Counted from the first letter of the stretch, positions 26,131 through 35,406 are shown. The stretch: DNA of 64,000 bases from Planctomycetota bacterium (GCA_021414065.1 JAIOPE010000063.1:27618-91617); one strand, 5' to 3'. Program-made: numbers and translations. Notes: generated by a model not told the origin, from the sequence alone.

Positions 26131-26233
26131 CGTCGGGGACGGGAACGTGACCGTGACCGAGATTTGGAACGCCGCGCTGGCCGGGCGCGTGGAGAACGTC
26201 ATGCGTCCCTACATCGAGGCGATGACGGCGTGA
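26125..26233 (+). pseudogene. 3' end fragment of an unknown gene
   Basis: The frame reads NVTVTEIWNAALAGRVENV and MRPYIEAMTA, then stops in a GTGA that overlaps the toxin relic that follows. By this coupling it could be the end of an antitoxin gene. It has no start of its own. Confidence 0.4.
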
Positions 26234-26490
26234 AGCCCACGGGCGGCGTGCGCCGCGCGCTTCTCGGGGTCGCCATGGCGCGCGGCGGCCGTCCCAGCGC
26301 GCCCTCGATCGCTACGCCGCCGAGGGTTTCCTCCGGCGACTGGAGGCGCGCCGTACCGGAAGCAGTTCGTGCTGAAGGGGGCGATGCTCCTCGCAGCGTG
26401 GGGACGCGATGCCTACCGCGCGACGAACGACGTTGACTTCCACTCCTCCGGCGACGCTGTTCTCGAGGACGACGTGGGCGTTACGATACG
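26230..26490 (+). pseudogene. Frameshifted AbiEii-type toxin relic
   Basis: Three frames together give the start of an AbiEii protein: VRRALLGVAMARGGRPS, then ALDRYAAEGFLRRLEAR, then PYRKQFVLKGAMLLAAW and YRATNDVDFHSSG (the LKG and D-x-D motifs). At least two frameshifts break it, and the 3' part is lost where the reverse-strand recombinase cassette begins (26481). It is a different allele from the intact toxin at 23492. Confidence 0.8.
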
Positions 26491-27416
26491 TGCTTGCCTT
26501 GCTCCTGCGGATTCTCATCCGGCGCGTCGTTCGTGAGGTCGACGGTCTCCACGATCCGGCCGAGCTCCGCCAGAAGGTCCGGGCACTTGCGCGACAGGTA
26601 CTTGACCACGGCTGCGCTGTCCAGGAGGCGCCGCACGTAGCCGACGGCCACGACCAGCTTGAGCACGTTCTGTCCGTGGGCCTTCTCGATGCCGCGGAAG
26701 TCCGTCTCCAGGGTCTGCGTCTCGCGCTCCATGCGCGCGATGTCCTCGGGCGTGAGGCCCTTGACCTCTTTGGGCGAGGCCTGATCGACAAGCTGCTTCT
26801 GTGCCGTGGCGGCGATCAGGCACTTCGCGTACGCCACGGTGAAGTTGCGCGAGGAGATCATGAGTTCGGCCATCTGCATCTGCCGCATGGGCGCCGCGCG
26901 GCGGATCTCCCGGAGGGCGCCCGGACGGACAGGGTGGTTGCGCAGCAGCGCGACGGCCTCGGCGCAGATCCCTTCCAAGAGGTCGCGCTTGTTGCGGATC
27001 GCGGCCACGTCGAGACTCAGCGCCTTCGCCATGCGCTCCTCGGAGACCCCGCTGTCCAGGGCCTTGAGGAGCATGAAGTGCTCCTGGATCGCGGAGATCT
27101 GGCTGACCTTGTGGTTGTAGGTGAAGCCCTCGTCGTCGGTCGAGACGAGGCAGAGCACCTCGGTCCTGCCCATGGCCTTCAGCGCGTCGTGTCGCAGATG
27201 GCCGTCCAGGAGAACGTACCGCGCCGCCTCGCCCCGGGTTCCCTTCTGCGGGTAGACCACCAGCGGCTCGATCATCCCCAGCTCTTGAATCGAGGAGACG
27301 ATCTGCTCGTACTTCCTCGACTTCTTGATGCTGTCGGGCACCGCGCGCACCGGCAGGATCGAGGCGACCGGGAGCAACCGGGCCTGCGTCTCGAAGGCGA
27401 TCCTCACCTGGCCCAT
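26481..27416 (-). CDS. RepB C-terminal-domain ParB-like protein
   Basis: 311 residues from ATG 27416, which shares a base with the upstream TGA. An N-terminal ParB-like half (LPVRAVPDSIKKSRKYEQI, ARYVLLDGHLRHDALKAMG) is followed by a long helical C-terminus with QASPKEVKGLTPEDIARMER, as in plasmid partition RepB C-terminal-domain proteins. Third gene of a recombinase-ParB-RepB set on the minus strand. Confidence 0.8.
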   Translation of the reverse strand: MGQVRIAFETQARLLPVASILPVRAVPDSIKKSRKYEQIVSSIQELGMIEPLVVYPQKGTRGEAARYVLLDGHLRHDALKAMGRTEVLCLVSTDDEGFTYNHKVSQISAIQEHFMLLKALDSGVSEERMAKALSLDVAAIRNKRDLLEGICAEAVALLRNHPVRPGALREIRRAAPMRQMQMAELMISSRNFTVAYAKCLIAATAQKQLVDQASPKEVKGLTPEDIARMERETQTLETDFRGIEKAHGQNVLKLVVAVGYVRRLLDSAAVVKYLSRKCPDLLAELGRIVETVDLTNDAPDENPQEQGKHVS

Positions 27417-28309
27417 CAGGACACCTTCCCGTCGCTCTTGACTTGCTCGGCAAGGGTCTGCGGGAGCTTGTCGAGCTTCTCCTTGCGCAAGACGGCAACG
27501 AAGGCCTCGTCGGCGAGGAGCTGGCGGATGCTGGCGAGCACGAACTGGAGCTTCGTCTCGCACTGCCTGGCCTGGCGAACGACAACCCGCTGCCGGGTCG
27601 TCTCCTGCTTGTAGACCCGGAGGACGGCTTCGCCGTTGATCGGCGCGCCGCGCCGCGGCGCGGACCCGATGCGCTTGCCACGCGCGTGGCGCTGGTCAAT
27701 GAGGCGTCGTGCCCGGAGCAGGTCCTTGCCGCGGAGCGAGTTCTCCGTGTACGCATCCGCGAGCGCCCGCTGAACAGTCGCGTCGTCGGACGTCGCGATC
27801 GTCACTGCGATCGAGATGGGAATCTGCAGCATCTCCACCGCGCGGAGCAGCCGCTCCTCGCCCTTGCTCAGGAGCCGGAGCATGCCCTGGACATACGTCG
27901 CCGTGAGGCCGGTCTTATCTGCGATCTCGGCGTGCGAGTAGCCCTCGTCCTTCAGGGTGGCGATGCCGGCCATCAGCTCGGGCGTGCTCCGCACGCGACG
28001 AGCCAGGTTCTCGGCGAGGCTCATGAGCATCACCTCGTCCTTCGAGGCGTTGACGACGAATGCGGGAACCTCGCGCTGGCCCAGGGCCTGGAACGCCTCC
28101 AGCCGTCCCTGCCCGCACACGAGGTCGTACTGCTGCGGGTTGCCACTGCGATTGCGGCGCGGGGTAACGGTGATGGGCTTCTTCAGGCCGAGATTGGCGA
28201 TGTTGTCCACGATCTGCTTGAACTTGATCTTCCCGCGCGCGCGCGGGTTCACGACCACGATCTGGTCGATCGGGATCATCTCGATCTCTGTCGGGCGCTC
28301 CTCCGTCAT
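27416..28309 (-). CDS. ParB/RepB/Spo0J-family protein
   Basis: 297 residues from ATG 28309 (ATGA overlap with the recombinase stop). IDQIVVVNPRARGKIKFKQI, VCGQGRLEAFQALGQREVPA and LMSLAENLARRVRSTPELM are the ParB N-terminal boxes; GYSHAEIADKTGLTATYVQG is its HTH. No ParA is nearby, so it probably serves the recombinase cassette rather than partition. Confidence 0.85.
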   Translation of the reverse strand: MTEERPTEIEMIPIDQIVVVNPRARGKIKFKQIVDNIANLGLKKPITVTPRRNRSGNPQQYDLVCGQGRLEAFQALGQREVPAFVVNASKDEVMLMSLAENLARRVRSTPELMAGIATLKDEGYSHAEIADKTGLTATYVQGMLRLLSKGEERLLRAVEMLQIPISIAVTIATSDDATVQRALADAYTENSLRGKDLLRARRLIDQRHARGKRIGSAPRRGAPINGEAVLRVYKQETTRQRVVVRQARQCETKLQFVLASIRQLLADEAFVAVLRKEKLDKLPQTLAEQVKSDGKVS

Positions 28310-29859
28310 GCGGCACCCCCGATCGGGAGCAAGGTCGCCATGCCCATGAAGAACGAGAGCGTGTCGAAACGGTACGTGTCGATCCGCGCTCCGTTGTGCT
28401 GGCAGAGCTTCAGGCGGCCAAGATCGACCCCCATGCGGGGAATCAGGTAGTAGTCGGACGGCTGTTCGTTGGAGGGGTCCATCCGGACGACGATCACGAC
28501 GTCGGCCGTGGACCGCTCCGGCACGACCCAGCGAGCGGACCCCGCCGGCGTCTGGCTGCAACGCGAGAGGAGCATCGACGCCGTGTAGAACTGGTTGATG
28601 GAGAGGATGTTCGACTCGCCGTCGTGCTTGACCGTGGCGCCGACGGACTCGAGATCCTGCATGAGGTCGTCGAGGAGGCGCGGGTACGCGGCGCGAAGCC
28701 GCCGGTTGATCTCGACGTACTCGTAGGAGCTGTCCGGCGTGTAGCCCGCCAGGCGGTAGGCCTCGACCATGCCCCCGAAGCGGAGGCGGTAGGCTGTGCT
28801 GGAAGGGAGGCCCTCGGCGTCGTCGATCAGGGCGCCGGAGAGATAGCCGTGTCCCTTGTGGAGCGTCCGGAGGCGCTCGATCATTTCCTCGGGCGAGAGC
28901 CGCCGTGCCCGCTCCTGGATGATCCCGCGCGCCATGAAGAACTGTTCGGGCTCGATCAGGGCGGGGAAGACGCCGTCCTTGCGCACCCACCTGTCGGGCG
29001 GGTTCACGACGTGCTCCTTCTTCAGCTTGAAGGAGGTGCGATTCCAGACGTTGTTGCCGATGTACTTCTCGTTGGTGAGGATCGAGTGGACGCGCCCACG
29101 CGTCCAGGCGGAGCCCTCGGTCGACACGATGCCCCGAACGTTGAGGAGGTCGGCGATCTGGCGCTCGGCGAGGCCTTCGTCGATGAAGCGCCGGTAGATC
29201 TCGCGGACGACTTCGATTTCGTCCCCCGGGCCCTTCACGAGAACGACGCGGTCGGTCTGGAGGCTCTTGTGCTCGCCGCGAGCGATGATGCCCTTGGACT
29301 CGCCCTTCTGGTCCAGGAGCATCCGCCGCAGGCCGAACCCCGCTGGGCCGCCCTGGCGGTAGCCGTGCTCGATCAGTCGGCACTGGCCCCTGAAGACCTT
29401 GGCCGAGAGCTCACGGCTGTACTCGCCGGCCATCGCGCGCTTGACGCCCTTGATGATCGTGGAGACGGGGCTGCCGTCGTTCTCGAACTGCTCGGCGCAG
29501 TAGATAACCCGGATGCCAGCGCGCTTGCAGGTGTGCTCGTAGTAGGCGCTCTCGTCGGTGTCCTGAAATCGCCCCCAGCGGCTCACGTCGTACACGAGGA
29601 CGGCCTCGAATCCCGCGTTGCCGGCGACGACGTCCTGAATGAGCTGGTTCAGGGAGTCGCGGCCCTGCAGCCGCAGCCCGCTCTTTCCGTCGTCGGCGTA
29701 CGTCTTCACAATCTCGTAGCCGCGCGCGAGCGCGTAGTCGCGGATCGCGTCGCCCTGGTTCTCGGTCGAGTACTGCTGGTGCTCGGTGGACATCCGCACG
29801 TACTGCGCGGCGCGCATGAGGGGCGGGTCGTCGGGCGGCTGCTGGCGGGAGGTACTCAT
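28306..29859 (-). CDS. Large serine recombinase
   Basis: 517 residues from ATG 29859; the start is uncertain, since no ribosome-binding site is clear and an in-frame ATG lies 14 codons further in. AQYVRMSTEHQQYSTENQ holds the catalytic serine, VLVYDVSRWGRFQD and KSGLRLQGRDSLNQLIQDV complete the resolvase domain, and a recombinase domain follows (RQIADLLNVRGI, WTRGRVHSILTNEKYIGNNV). First of a three-gene mobile set; it may have brought the cassette into the portal region. Confidence 0.88.
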   Translation of the reverse strand: MSTSRQQPPDDPPLMRAAQYVRMSTEHQQYSTENQGDAIRDYALARGYEIVKTYADDGKSGLRLQGRDSLNQLIQDVVAGNAGFEAVLVYDVSRWGRFQDTDESAYYEHTCKRAGIRVIYCAEQFENDGSPVSTIIKGVKRAMAGEYSRELSAKVFRGQCRLIEHGYRQGGPAGFGLRRMLLDQKGESKGIIARGEHKSLQTDRVVLVKGPGDEIEVVREIYRRFIDEGLAERQIADLLNVRGIVSTEGSAWTRGRVHSILTNEKYIGNNVWNRTSFKLKKEHVVNPPDRWVRKDGVFPALIEPEQFFMARGIIQERARRLSPEEMIERLRTLHKGHGYLSGALIDDAEGLPSSTAYRLRFGGMVEAYRLAGYTPDSSYEYVEINRRLRAAYPRLLDDLMQDLESVGATVKHDGESNILSINQFYTASMLLSRCSQTPAGSARWVVPERSTADVVIVVRMDPSNEQPSDYYLIPRMGVDLGRLKLCQHNGARIDTYRFDTLSFFMGMATLLPIGGAA

Positions 29860-29979
29860 GGGGGTGTGGGTCTCGGCTGGACGAGGGGGGCGCACCTCGG
29901 CTGTCGGGTGCTGAACCGCGGGCGATCCTCGCGCAGCGCTGTGGCATGGCGGTGTCATCGCAGTGGCATCTCTGTGTCA

Positions 29980-30432
29980 TCACGACTTCCGGTCCGCGTC
30001 GCCAATCAGGAGCCCGTAGTGACCAGGCTGTCCCCGGATTGCTTCGGCGAGCTCCTTCATGCCGGCCCGCTCGAGCTTGCGGCGCAGGTGCCTGACGGCG
30101 CTTCGGACCGCGGTTTCGGACAGTTCGTCATCACCCCAGACGTCCTCCAACAGGCGCCCGACCGAGACGTAGCGGTTGGCCGGGCGCGCGAGGCGGCGGA
30201 AGAGTCGGAACAAGACCGTCGATCCGAGGTGGCACTCGGCGCCGTTCCAGCGGACCGCGAAGCGGCTGTCGTCGATGAGGTCCGCCGGGCCCAAGTCGGA
30301 CCGATCTCCGTGCTCAGCCCTGCGCCGCCGCAGGATCTCCAGGGCGACCTCCGCGTTGCGGAGCGCGGGCGTCAGGGCGTCAACGATCTCCGTGAGGAGC
30401 GACTCGAGGAGCACCACGTCGTCATGCTTCAT
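29980..30432 (-). CDS. Winged-helix (OmpR/PhoB-type) DNA-binding protein
   Basis: 150 residues. An N-terminal coiled region is followed by FAVRWNGAECHLGSTVLFRL, RYVSVGRLLEDVWGDDELS and AVRSAVRHLRRKLERAG, GQPGHYGLLI, a trans_reg_C winged helix without a receiver domain. It lies upstream of the recombinase on the same strand, with about 120 bp between, so it may regulate the cassette. Confidence 0.75.
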   Translation of the reverse strand: MKHDDVVLLESLLTEIVDALTPALRNAEVALEILRRRRAEHGDRSDLGPADLIDDSRFAVRWNGAECHLGSTVLFRLFRRLARPANRYVSVGRLLEDVWGDDELSETAVRSAVRHLRRKLERAGMKELAEAIRGQPGHYGLLIGDADRKS

Positions 30433-30633
30433 GTCCTTGTCTTCCCCGACCTCCGTGGGCGAGCCGTGGCGTCACCCGGGGAGGTCGAAGGCCGAGGGCA
30501 TGGCAGGAGTGCCCGTGGTCCGTCGCTCGGGTCCTCTGTAGCTTGATTCGTCGCCCACGAGCGACGTCGTTGCCACTTGGTTCGTCCGACTGGCCGGTCG
30601 ATCGGGTCCGCTTCGGTGCCTCGCGGCCAGGAG

Positions 30634-30669
30634 TGGAACGAGCCTCCCGCGGCCCGACGCTCGGCGGCA
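30634..30669 (+). promoter_or_regulatory. Late-promoter-like motif, copy 3
   Basis: TGGAAC (30634-30639), GAGCCTCCCG (30640-30649), ACGCTC (30657-30662); the portal ATG at 30669 is exactly 20 bases after the core and no Shine-Dalgarno is visible. CGAGC and GCTCG in the motif form an inverted repeat across 15 bp. Confidence 0.65.
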
Positions 30670-31934
30670 TGCCCAGCCCGCCGGACGCTCGCTCGATCGC
30701 TTCGCGCCTGCGCTCGGCCGTCCGCGCGTTCCTAGTCTCGGACGAACCGCCGGAGTGGTTCTGGAAGTCGCACGGCGTGGGGCGTCCGTCGCTCTCGGGC
30801 GTCACGGTCACCGACCAGACCGCGCTCCGCGTCACAGCGGTGCTCTCGTGCGTCAAGGTCCTTGCCGAGTCGATCTCGACGCTGCCGCTCATGGTCTTCG
30901 AGCGACAGGCGAACGGGGACAAGCGGCCCGCGGCGGAGCACCCGCTTTCGCCGATCCTCCACACGCTCTGCAACGACGAGAGCACGGCGCAGTCGGTTCG
31001 CGAGACGCTCTGCGCGCACGTGCTGATGCGCGGCAACGCGTACGCGCGCGTCGTCCGTGACGGCGGCGGCGACGTCCGCGAGATCTGGCCGATCGCGCCC
31101 GGGACGATCCAACCGGAGCGCCCGCAGCCCGGCGGACCGCTCGTCTTCCGGGTCTCCGAGGCGGGCGTCAAGCCAGAGACCCTGCGCACCGACCAAGTGT
31201 GGCGCATCCCCGGACTCTCCTGGGGCGGCGCGACGGGCCTTTCGCCGATCGCCCTCGCCCGCGAGTCCGTCGGTCTCGCGATCGCGCTCGAGCAGAACAC
31301 CGCGTCCGCGCTGAAGCACGGCGCCCGGATCGCCGGGATCGTGTCCCACCCGCAGGTGATGGACGATCCCGAGTACCAGCGCTTCAAGCAGTCCTGGGAC
31401 GACGCCTACGCCGGCGTCACAAACGCGGGCAAGACCGTGATCCTCGAACAGGGGGCCAAGTTCGAGAAGGTGGGGATGACGTTCGAGGACCTGCAGTTCC
31501 TCGAGCTGAAGAAGTTCCAAGTCGCAGAGATCGCGCGGCTCTTCCGCGTGCCGCTCCACATGCTCTACGACACGCAGGCGCAGCCGCGCGCCAACATGGA
31601 GCAGGCGTCGCTGGAGTTTGTGGTCTACACGCTGCGCCCCTGGCTCGTGCGCTTCGAGCAGACGATCGCGCGCGACCTGCTGCTGCCCTCCGAGCGCGCG
31701 CGGTTCTTCGCGGAGCACAACGTCGCGGGGCTGCTCCGCGGCGACTTCGCCGCGCGCATGGCGGGCTACTCGCAGGGTCGCCAGTGGGGCTGGTGGTCGG
31801 TCAACGACATCCGCCGCCTGGAGAACCTGAACGGCATCCCGGAGGGCGACGTCTACCTCCAACCGCTCAACATGACGCCGGCGGGAAGCACCCCGCCCGC
31901 AGGTCCCAACCCGACGAAGGAGTCTGTCCCATGA
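30669..31934 (+). CDS. HK97-family portal protein
   Basis: 421 residues. VTAVLSCVKVLAESISTLPL, HVLMRGNAYARVVRDGGGDV, GLSPIALARESVGLAIALEQ and ILEQGAKFEKVGMTFEDLQF with EIARLFRVPLHMLYD are the conserved blocks of HK97 portal proteins, in the usual order and length. It forms the dodecameric ring for DNA entry. The start at 30669 matches the truncated copy at 25972. Coupled by ATGA to the protease. Confidence 0.95.
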   Translation: MPSPPDARSIASRLRSAVRAFLVSDEPPEWFWKSHGVGRPSLSGVTVTDQTALRVTAVLSCVKVLAESISTLPLMVFERQANGDKRPAAEHPLSPILHTLCNDESTAQSVRETLCAHVLMRGNAYARVVRDGGGDVREIWPIAPGTIQPERPQPGGPLVFRVSEAGVKPETLRTDQVWRIPGLSWGGATGLSPIALARESVGLAIALEQNTASALKHGARIAGIVSHPQVMDDPEYQRFKQSWDDAYAGVTNAGKTVILEQGAKFEKVGMTFEDLQFLELKKFQVAEIARLFRVPLHMLYDTQAQPRANMEQASLEFVVYTLRPWLVRFEQTIARDLLLPSERARFFAEHNVAGLLRGDFAARMAGYSQGRQWGWWSVNDIRRLENLNGIPEGDVYLQPLNMTPAGSTPPAGPNPTKESVP

Positions 31935-32710
31935 CCACCACGATCAAGGACGGCCGGGGCTACGCGCTCGCAGCCGCCGAGGACGGCGCGCCGACGCCGA
32001 CCCTCTACCTCTACGACGTCCTCGGCATGGACATGTTCGGCGGGATCGCCGCGCGCCAGATCGTCGCCGACCTCCAGGCGCTCGGGCCCGTCGATGCGCT
32101 CGATGTCCGGATCAGCAGTTCGGGCGGCGACGTCTTCGAGGGCATCGCGGTCTACAACGCGCTGAAGCGCTTCCCGGGGAAGGTCACCGTCCACATCGAC
32201 GGGATCGCCGCGTCGATCGCGTCGCTGATCGCCATGGCCGGCGACAAGACCGTGATCGCCGAGAACGCGATGGTCATGGTCCACCGCCCGTGGACGGCGG
32301 TCATGGGCGACGCCGAGGAGATGCGCCGCGTCGCCGACACGCTCGACAAGGCGTGGTCCGCGATGCTGACCACGTACCAGCGGCGGACCGGACGGCGTGC
32401 CGCGACCATCGCGCAGCGCGTGACCGACGCGGGCGGCGAGTGGTGGATGACGGCTGAGGAAGCCGTCGCCGAGGGGTTCGCGGATGCCGTCGTGAAGCCC
32501 GAGAAGCAGGCGCAGGTCTTCGGACTCCACCGGTTCCGGCAGGTCCCTGCTCAGCTTGCCGCGTCCGGGGCCGACGCGACGGCCGCACCCGCACTCGTCG
32601 CGCCCCGCATCGCCGAGATCGAAGCGCCGCGGGTGGATCGCTCGCCGACCGAGGGCACGCCGCGCGCAGTTCGCCGTCGCGTCCTCGAAGTGCTGCGCCT
32701 CGGAAGTTGA
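31931..32710 (+). CDS. ClpP-type prohead protease
   Basis: 259 residues. RISSSGGDVFEGIAVYNAL is the S49/ClpP oxyanion region, DGIAASIASLIAMAGD carries the catalytic Ser, and NAMVMVHRPW the His. The C-terminal 60 residues are a Pro/Ala linker and basic tail, as in HK97-like prohead proteases that also cleave scaffold. Lies between portal and capsid as expected. Confidence 0.93.
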   Translation: MTTTIKDGRGYALAAAEDGAPTPTLYLYDVLGMDMFGGIAARQIVADLQALGPVDALDVRISSSGGDVFEGIAVYNALKRFPGKVTVHIDGIAASIASLIAMAGDKTVIAENAMVMVHRPWTAVMGDAEEMRRVADTLDKAWSAMLTTYQRRTGRRAATIAQRVTDAGGEWWMTAEEAVAEGFADAVVKPEKQAQVFGLHRFRQVPAQLAASGADATAAPALVAPRIAEIEAPRVDRSPTEGTPRAVRRRVLEVLRLGS

Positions 32711-32742
32711 ACGAACCTCCCGACACGCGACGCTCGGCCTGT
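32707..32742 (+). promoter_or_regulatory. Late-promoter-like motif, copy 4
   Basis: TTGAAC (32707-32712), GAACCTCCCG (32713-32722), ACGCTC (32730-32735). Here a leader of about 29 bases follows the predicted start and carries GAGGAG (32759-32764) before the capsid ATG at 32771. An own promoter would boost capsid production. It begins before the protease stop. Confidence 0.6.
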
Positions 32743-32770
32743 CGCAGATCCCGACCTCGAGGAGACGACC

Positions 32771-34048
32771 ATGACGAAGCTGCTCGAACTCAAGCACACG
32801 CGGAAGGAACTCGTCGGCAAGCTGGCCCCGCTCGCCGAGAAGGACGTCCTGACTCCCGAAGAGGAGAGGACGTACACGGAGGGCAAGGCGCAGGCCGAGG
32901 CCCTCGCGAAGCAGATCGAGCGGGTCGAGTTCGTCGAGACGGAGCGCACGGTGCTCGCGCGCGTCGAAGTTGTGACTTCGAAGCCCCGGCCCGACGCCGA
33001 GCCCGCCGCGGCGAAGAAGTCGCCGCTAGCGAAGAGCGGGCGCAGGCCGGTCGAGAACCCGGGCTTCGCCAACGTCGGCGAACTCGTCTACTGCGCGCGC
33101 TTCCACCCGAACGATCCGCGCATCCACGCCCTCATGGAGATGGGCACGGGCGAGTCGGGCGGGTTCGCGATCCCCGACGAGATCAACCCGACGCTGCAGG
33201 AGGTGAAGCCCCAGGATGCGATCTTCCGGCCGCGCGCGACGGTAGTGCCGGCGGGCGAGTCGCCCGACGCCGAGTTCGCGCTCCCGGCGCTCAACCAGAC
33301 GGCCACCGCCAACATGTACGGCGGCGTGCAGGTGGACTGGGTGGGCGAGGGCGCGGCGAAGCCCGAGACCGGCGCCAAGCTCCGCGAGACCAAGTGGACC
33401 CCGAAGGAGGTCGCGGCCAAGATCATTGTGACCGACAAGCTGCTCCGCAACTGGAGCGCGGCGACCTCGTTCATCGAGCGGATGCTCCGCGGTGCGCTGC
33501 TCGCCGCCGAGGACGTCGCCTTCCTGAAGGGCGTCGGCGCCAACCGCCCGCGCGGCATCCTCGCTTCGGGCGCCCTCAAGGCGATCCACAGGAAGACCGC
33601 GAGCAAGGTCTGCTACGAGGACCTCGTCAACATGGAGGGCGCGCTCCACGACGACGCCGGGGCGATCTGGATCGTCAACCCGAACGTGATCCCGCAGCTG
33701 CGGCAGATGGTCGACGGCGCGGGACGGTTCATCTGGATCGGCGACCGGCCGATCGCCGAGGACCCGGGCGGCGTCTCGACGCTGCTCGGCCGCCCGGTGC
33801 TGAAGAACTACAGGAGCCCCGCGCTCGGCCTGCTCGGCGACGTCGTGCTGCTCGTCCCCTCCTACTACGTCATCAAGGACGGGATCGACGTGACGATCGC
33901 CGCCTCCGAGCACGTGCTCTTCGACCAGAACAAGACCGTGATCAAGGCGTTCAAGACGGTCGACGGCGGTCCGTGGCTCGACGGCCCGATCGCGCAGGAG
34001 GATGGGAGCACCTACAGCCCGTTCGTCGCGCTCGACGTGCCGGCGTAG
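32771..34048 (+). CDS. HK97-family major capsid protein
   Basis: 425 residues. Residues 1-60 form the charged coiled coil (delta/scaffold domain) removed by the protease; from about 110 the HK97 fold follows: MGTGESGGFAIPDEINPTL, FRPRATVVPAGESPDAEFAL, WTPKEVAAKIIVTDKLLRN, GVGANRPRGILAS, and ALGLLGDVVLLVPSYYVI at the end. Good ribosome-binding site GAGGAG. Forms the icosahedral shell. Confidence 0.95.
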   Translation: MTKLLELKHTRKELVGKLAPLAEKDVLTPEEERTYTEGKAQAEALAKQIERVEFVETERTVLARVEVVTSKPRPDAEPAAAKKSPLAKSGRRPVENPGFANVGELVYCARFHPNDPRIHALMEMGTGESGGFAIPDEINPTLQEVKPQDAIFRPRATVVPAGESPDAEFALPALNQTATANMYGGVQVDWVGEGAAKPETGAKLRETKWTPKEVAAKIIVTDKLLRNWSAATSFIERMLRGALLAAEDVAFLKGVGANRPRGILASGALKAIHRKTASKVCYEDLVNMEGALHDDAGAIWIVNPNVIPQLRQMVDGAGRFIWIGDRPIAEDPGGVSTLLGRPVLKNYRSPALGLLGDVVLLVPSYYVIKDGIDVTIAASEHVLFDQNKTVIKAFKTVDGGPWLDGPIAQEDGSTYSPFVALDVPA

Positions 34049-34089
34049 TCCGCGCCGGTCATCCGACCCCCTGACCGAGGAGAACCACA

Positions 34090-34488
34090 ATGCCGAGGAA
34101 GCTGACCGAAGCGCTGCAGTTCGACTGCCTCGTCGCGCCCGCAGACGTTGGGACGGCGGACGTGACCGGGACGTACTTCGACGTGAGCAACGCCGGGCGG
34201 TTCGCCGTGCTCGCGAAGGCGGGCCCGGTGACGGCCGGGAAGATCCTGACGGTGCAGCTCCGCCAGGCGAAGGACGCGGTCGGCACTGGGGCGAAGGACC
34301 TCGGTGCCGCGGTCACGGCGGCGGGCGCGGGCGGCAACGCCCCGGCCGACGTCGAGATCGAGAAGACCGCAGCCGATCTCGACGCCTCGAACGGCTTCAC
34401 GTTCGTCACGGCGGTGCTCGGCATCGACGAGAACGCGAAGTACGGCGCGGCCTACCTCGTCCGCGGCGATCGCCGCTACGTGCCGTAG
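34090..34488 (+). CDS. Putative head decoration protein
   Basis: 132 residues, beta-rich (GTYFDVSNAGRFAVLAKAG, KILTVQLRQAKDA), directly after the capsid gene, where decoration or stabilisation proteins are encoded. No firm family match. AGGAG precedes the ATG (ccgaggag at 34075-34082). Confidence 0.55.
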   Translation: MPRKLTEALQFDCLVAPADVGTADVTGTYFDVSNAGRFAVLAKAGPVTAGKILTVQLRQAKDAVGTGAKDLGAAVTAAGAGGNAPADVEIEKTAADLDASNGFTFVTAVLGIDENAKYGAAYLVRGDRRYVP

Positions 34489-34502
34489 GCGGGCTGCACG
34501 CC

Positions 34503-35078
34503 ATGGGCCTCGTCCTTCTCGAAGCGCCGTCCGCGCCGGTCGTGTCGCTCGAGGAGGCGCAGGTCCACCTGCGTTCTGAGGTCGCGGAGGAGTCCGCACT
34601 CATCATCTCGCTCGTCGCTGCGGCGACCGCGCAGGCCGAGGCCTTCTGCCGACGCCGGTTCGTGACGCAGCGCTGGCGCGCGACGCTCGACCGCTTCCCG
34701 GACGGGGCGCTCCTCCTACCGCACCCGCCACTCGCATCGGTCGACGCGGTCACGTACGCGGACACCGCGGGCGTCGCGCAGGTCATGGCCCCCGCCGACT
34801 ACGTGGTCCGGCCGGCCGAGACCCCGGGCGAGGTCATCCCGGCGTACGGGAAGTCCTGGCCCGCGACGCGCGACGTGCCGGACGCCGTCGCCGTGGACTT
34901 CACGTGCGGCTACGGCGACCCCGCCGACGTCCCGGAGGCTGTGAAGCGCGCCGTCCTCCTTCTGGTCGGAACGCTCTACGCGAACCGCGAGTCCGTCGCC
35001 CCGACCAACATGCAGCCGATCCCGCACACCGCGGAGTGGCTCCTCGGGCCCTTCGTGGTCCGGCGGTTCGCGGCGTGA
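34503..35078 (+). CDS. Head-tail connector (gp6-like)
   Basis: 191 residues. VSLEEAQVHLRSEVAEESAL, ATAQAEAFCRRRFVTQRW and VKRAVLLLVGTLYANRES are the helical boxes of the HK97 gp6/DNA-packaging adaptor family, with a variable beta insert between. Forms the first ring under the portal. GTGA joins it to the next gene. Confidence 0.85.
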   Translation: MGLVLLEAPSAPVVSLEEAQVHLRSEVAEESALIISLVAAATAQAEAFCRRRFVTQRWRATLDRFPDGALLLPHPPLASVDAVTYADTAGVAQVMAPADYVVRPAETPGEVIPAYGKSWPATRDVPDAVAVDFTCGYGDPADVPEAVKRAVLLLVGTLYANRESVAPTNMQPIPHTAEWLLGPFVVRRFAA

Positions 35079-35404
35079 CGGTTCGCGCCGGCCTGCTCGA
35101 CCGCCGTGTCCGCCTCGAGCGGCGCCACGAGGAGACGGATGCCTCCGGCCAGAGCATCGTGCGCTGGCTCCCGCTCGCGGATGTCTGGGCGCGCGTCGAA
35201 CCGCTGGGCGGGCGCGAGGGCTTCGGGCAGCAGCAGTGGGTCGCGTCGGGCGACGTCCGCTTCACGATCCGGTGGCGCGCCGACGTGACGCCGCTCCACC
35301 GGGTCGTCCACGACGGCCGCGAGTACGACGTCGTCTCGGTCGCCGAGGACGGCCGCCGCGAGGCGCTGCTCGTCGTCGGCCGCGCGCGGACGGAGGGACA
35401 GTAG
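35075..35404 (+). CDS. Head-tail joining/closure protein
   Basis: 109 residues from GTG 35075. RAGLLDRRVRLERRHEETDA, WLPLADVWARVEPLGGRE and FTIRWRADVTPLHRVVHDGR match the phage head-tail joining family (SPP1 gp16-like). It closes the connector after packaging. Confidence 0.88.
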   Translation: MTVRAGLLDRRVRLERRHEETDASGQSIVRWLPLADVWARVEPLGGREGFGQQQWVASGDVRFTIRWRADVTPLHRVVHDGREYDVVSVAEDGRREALLVVGRARTEGQ

Positions 35405-35406
35405 CC

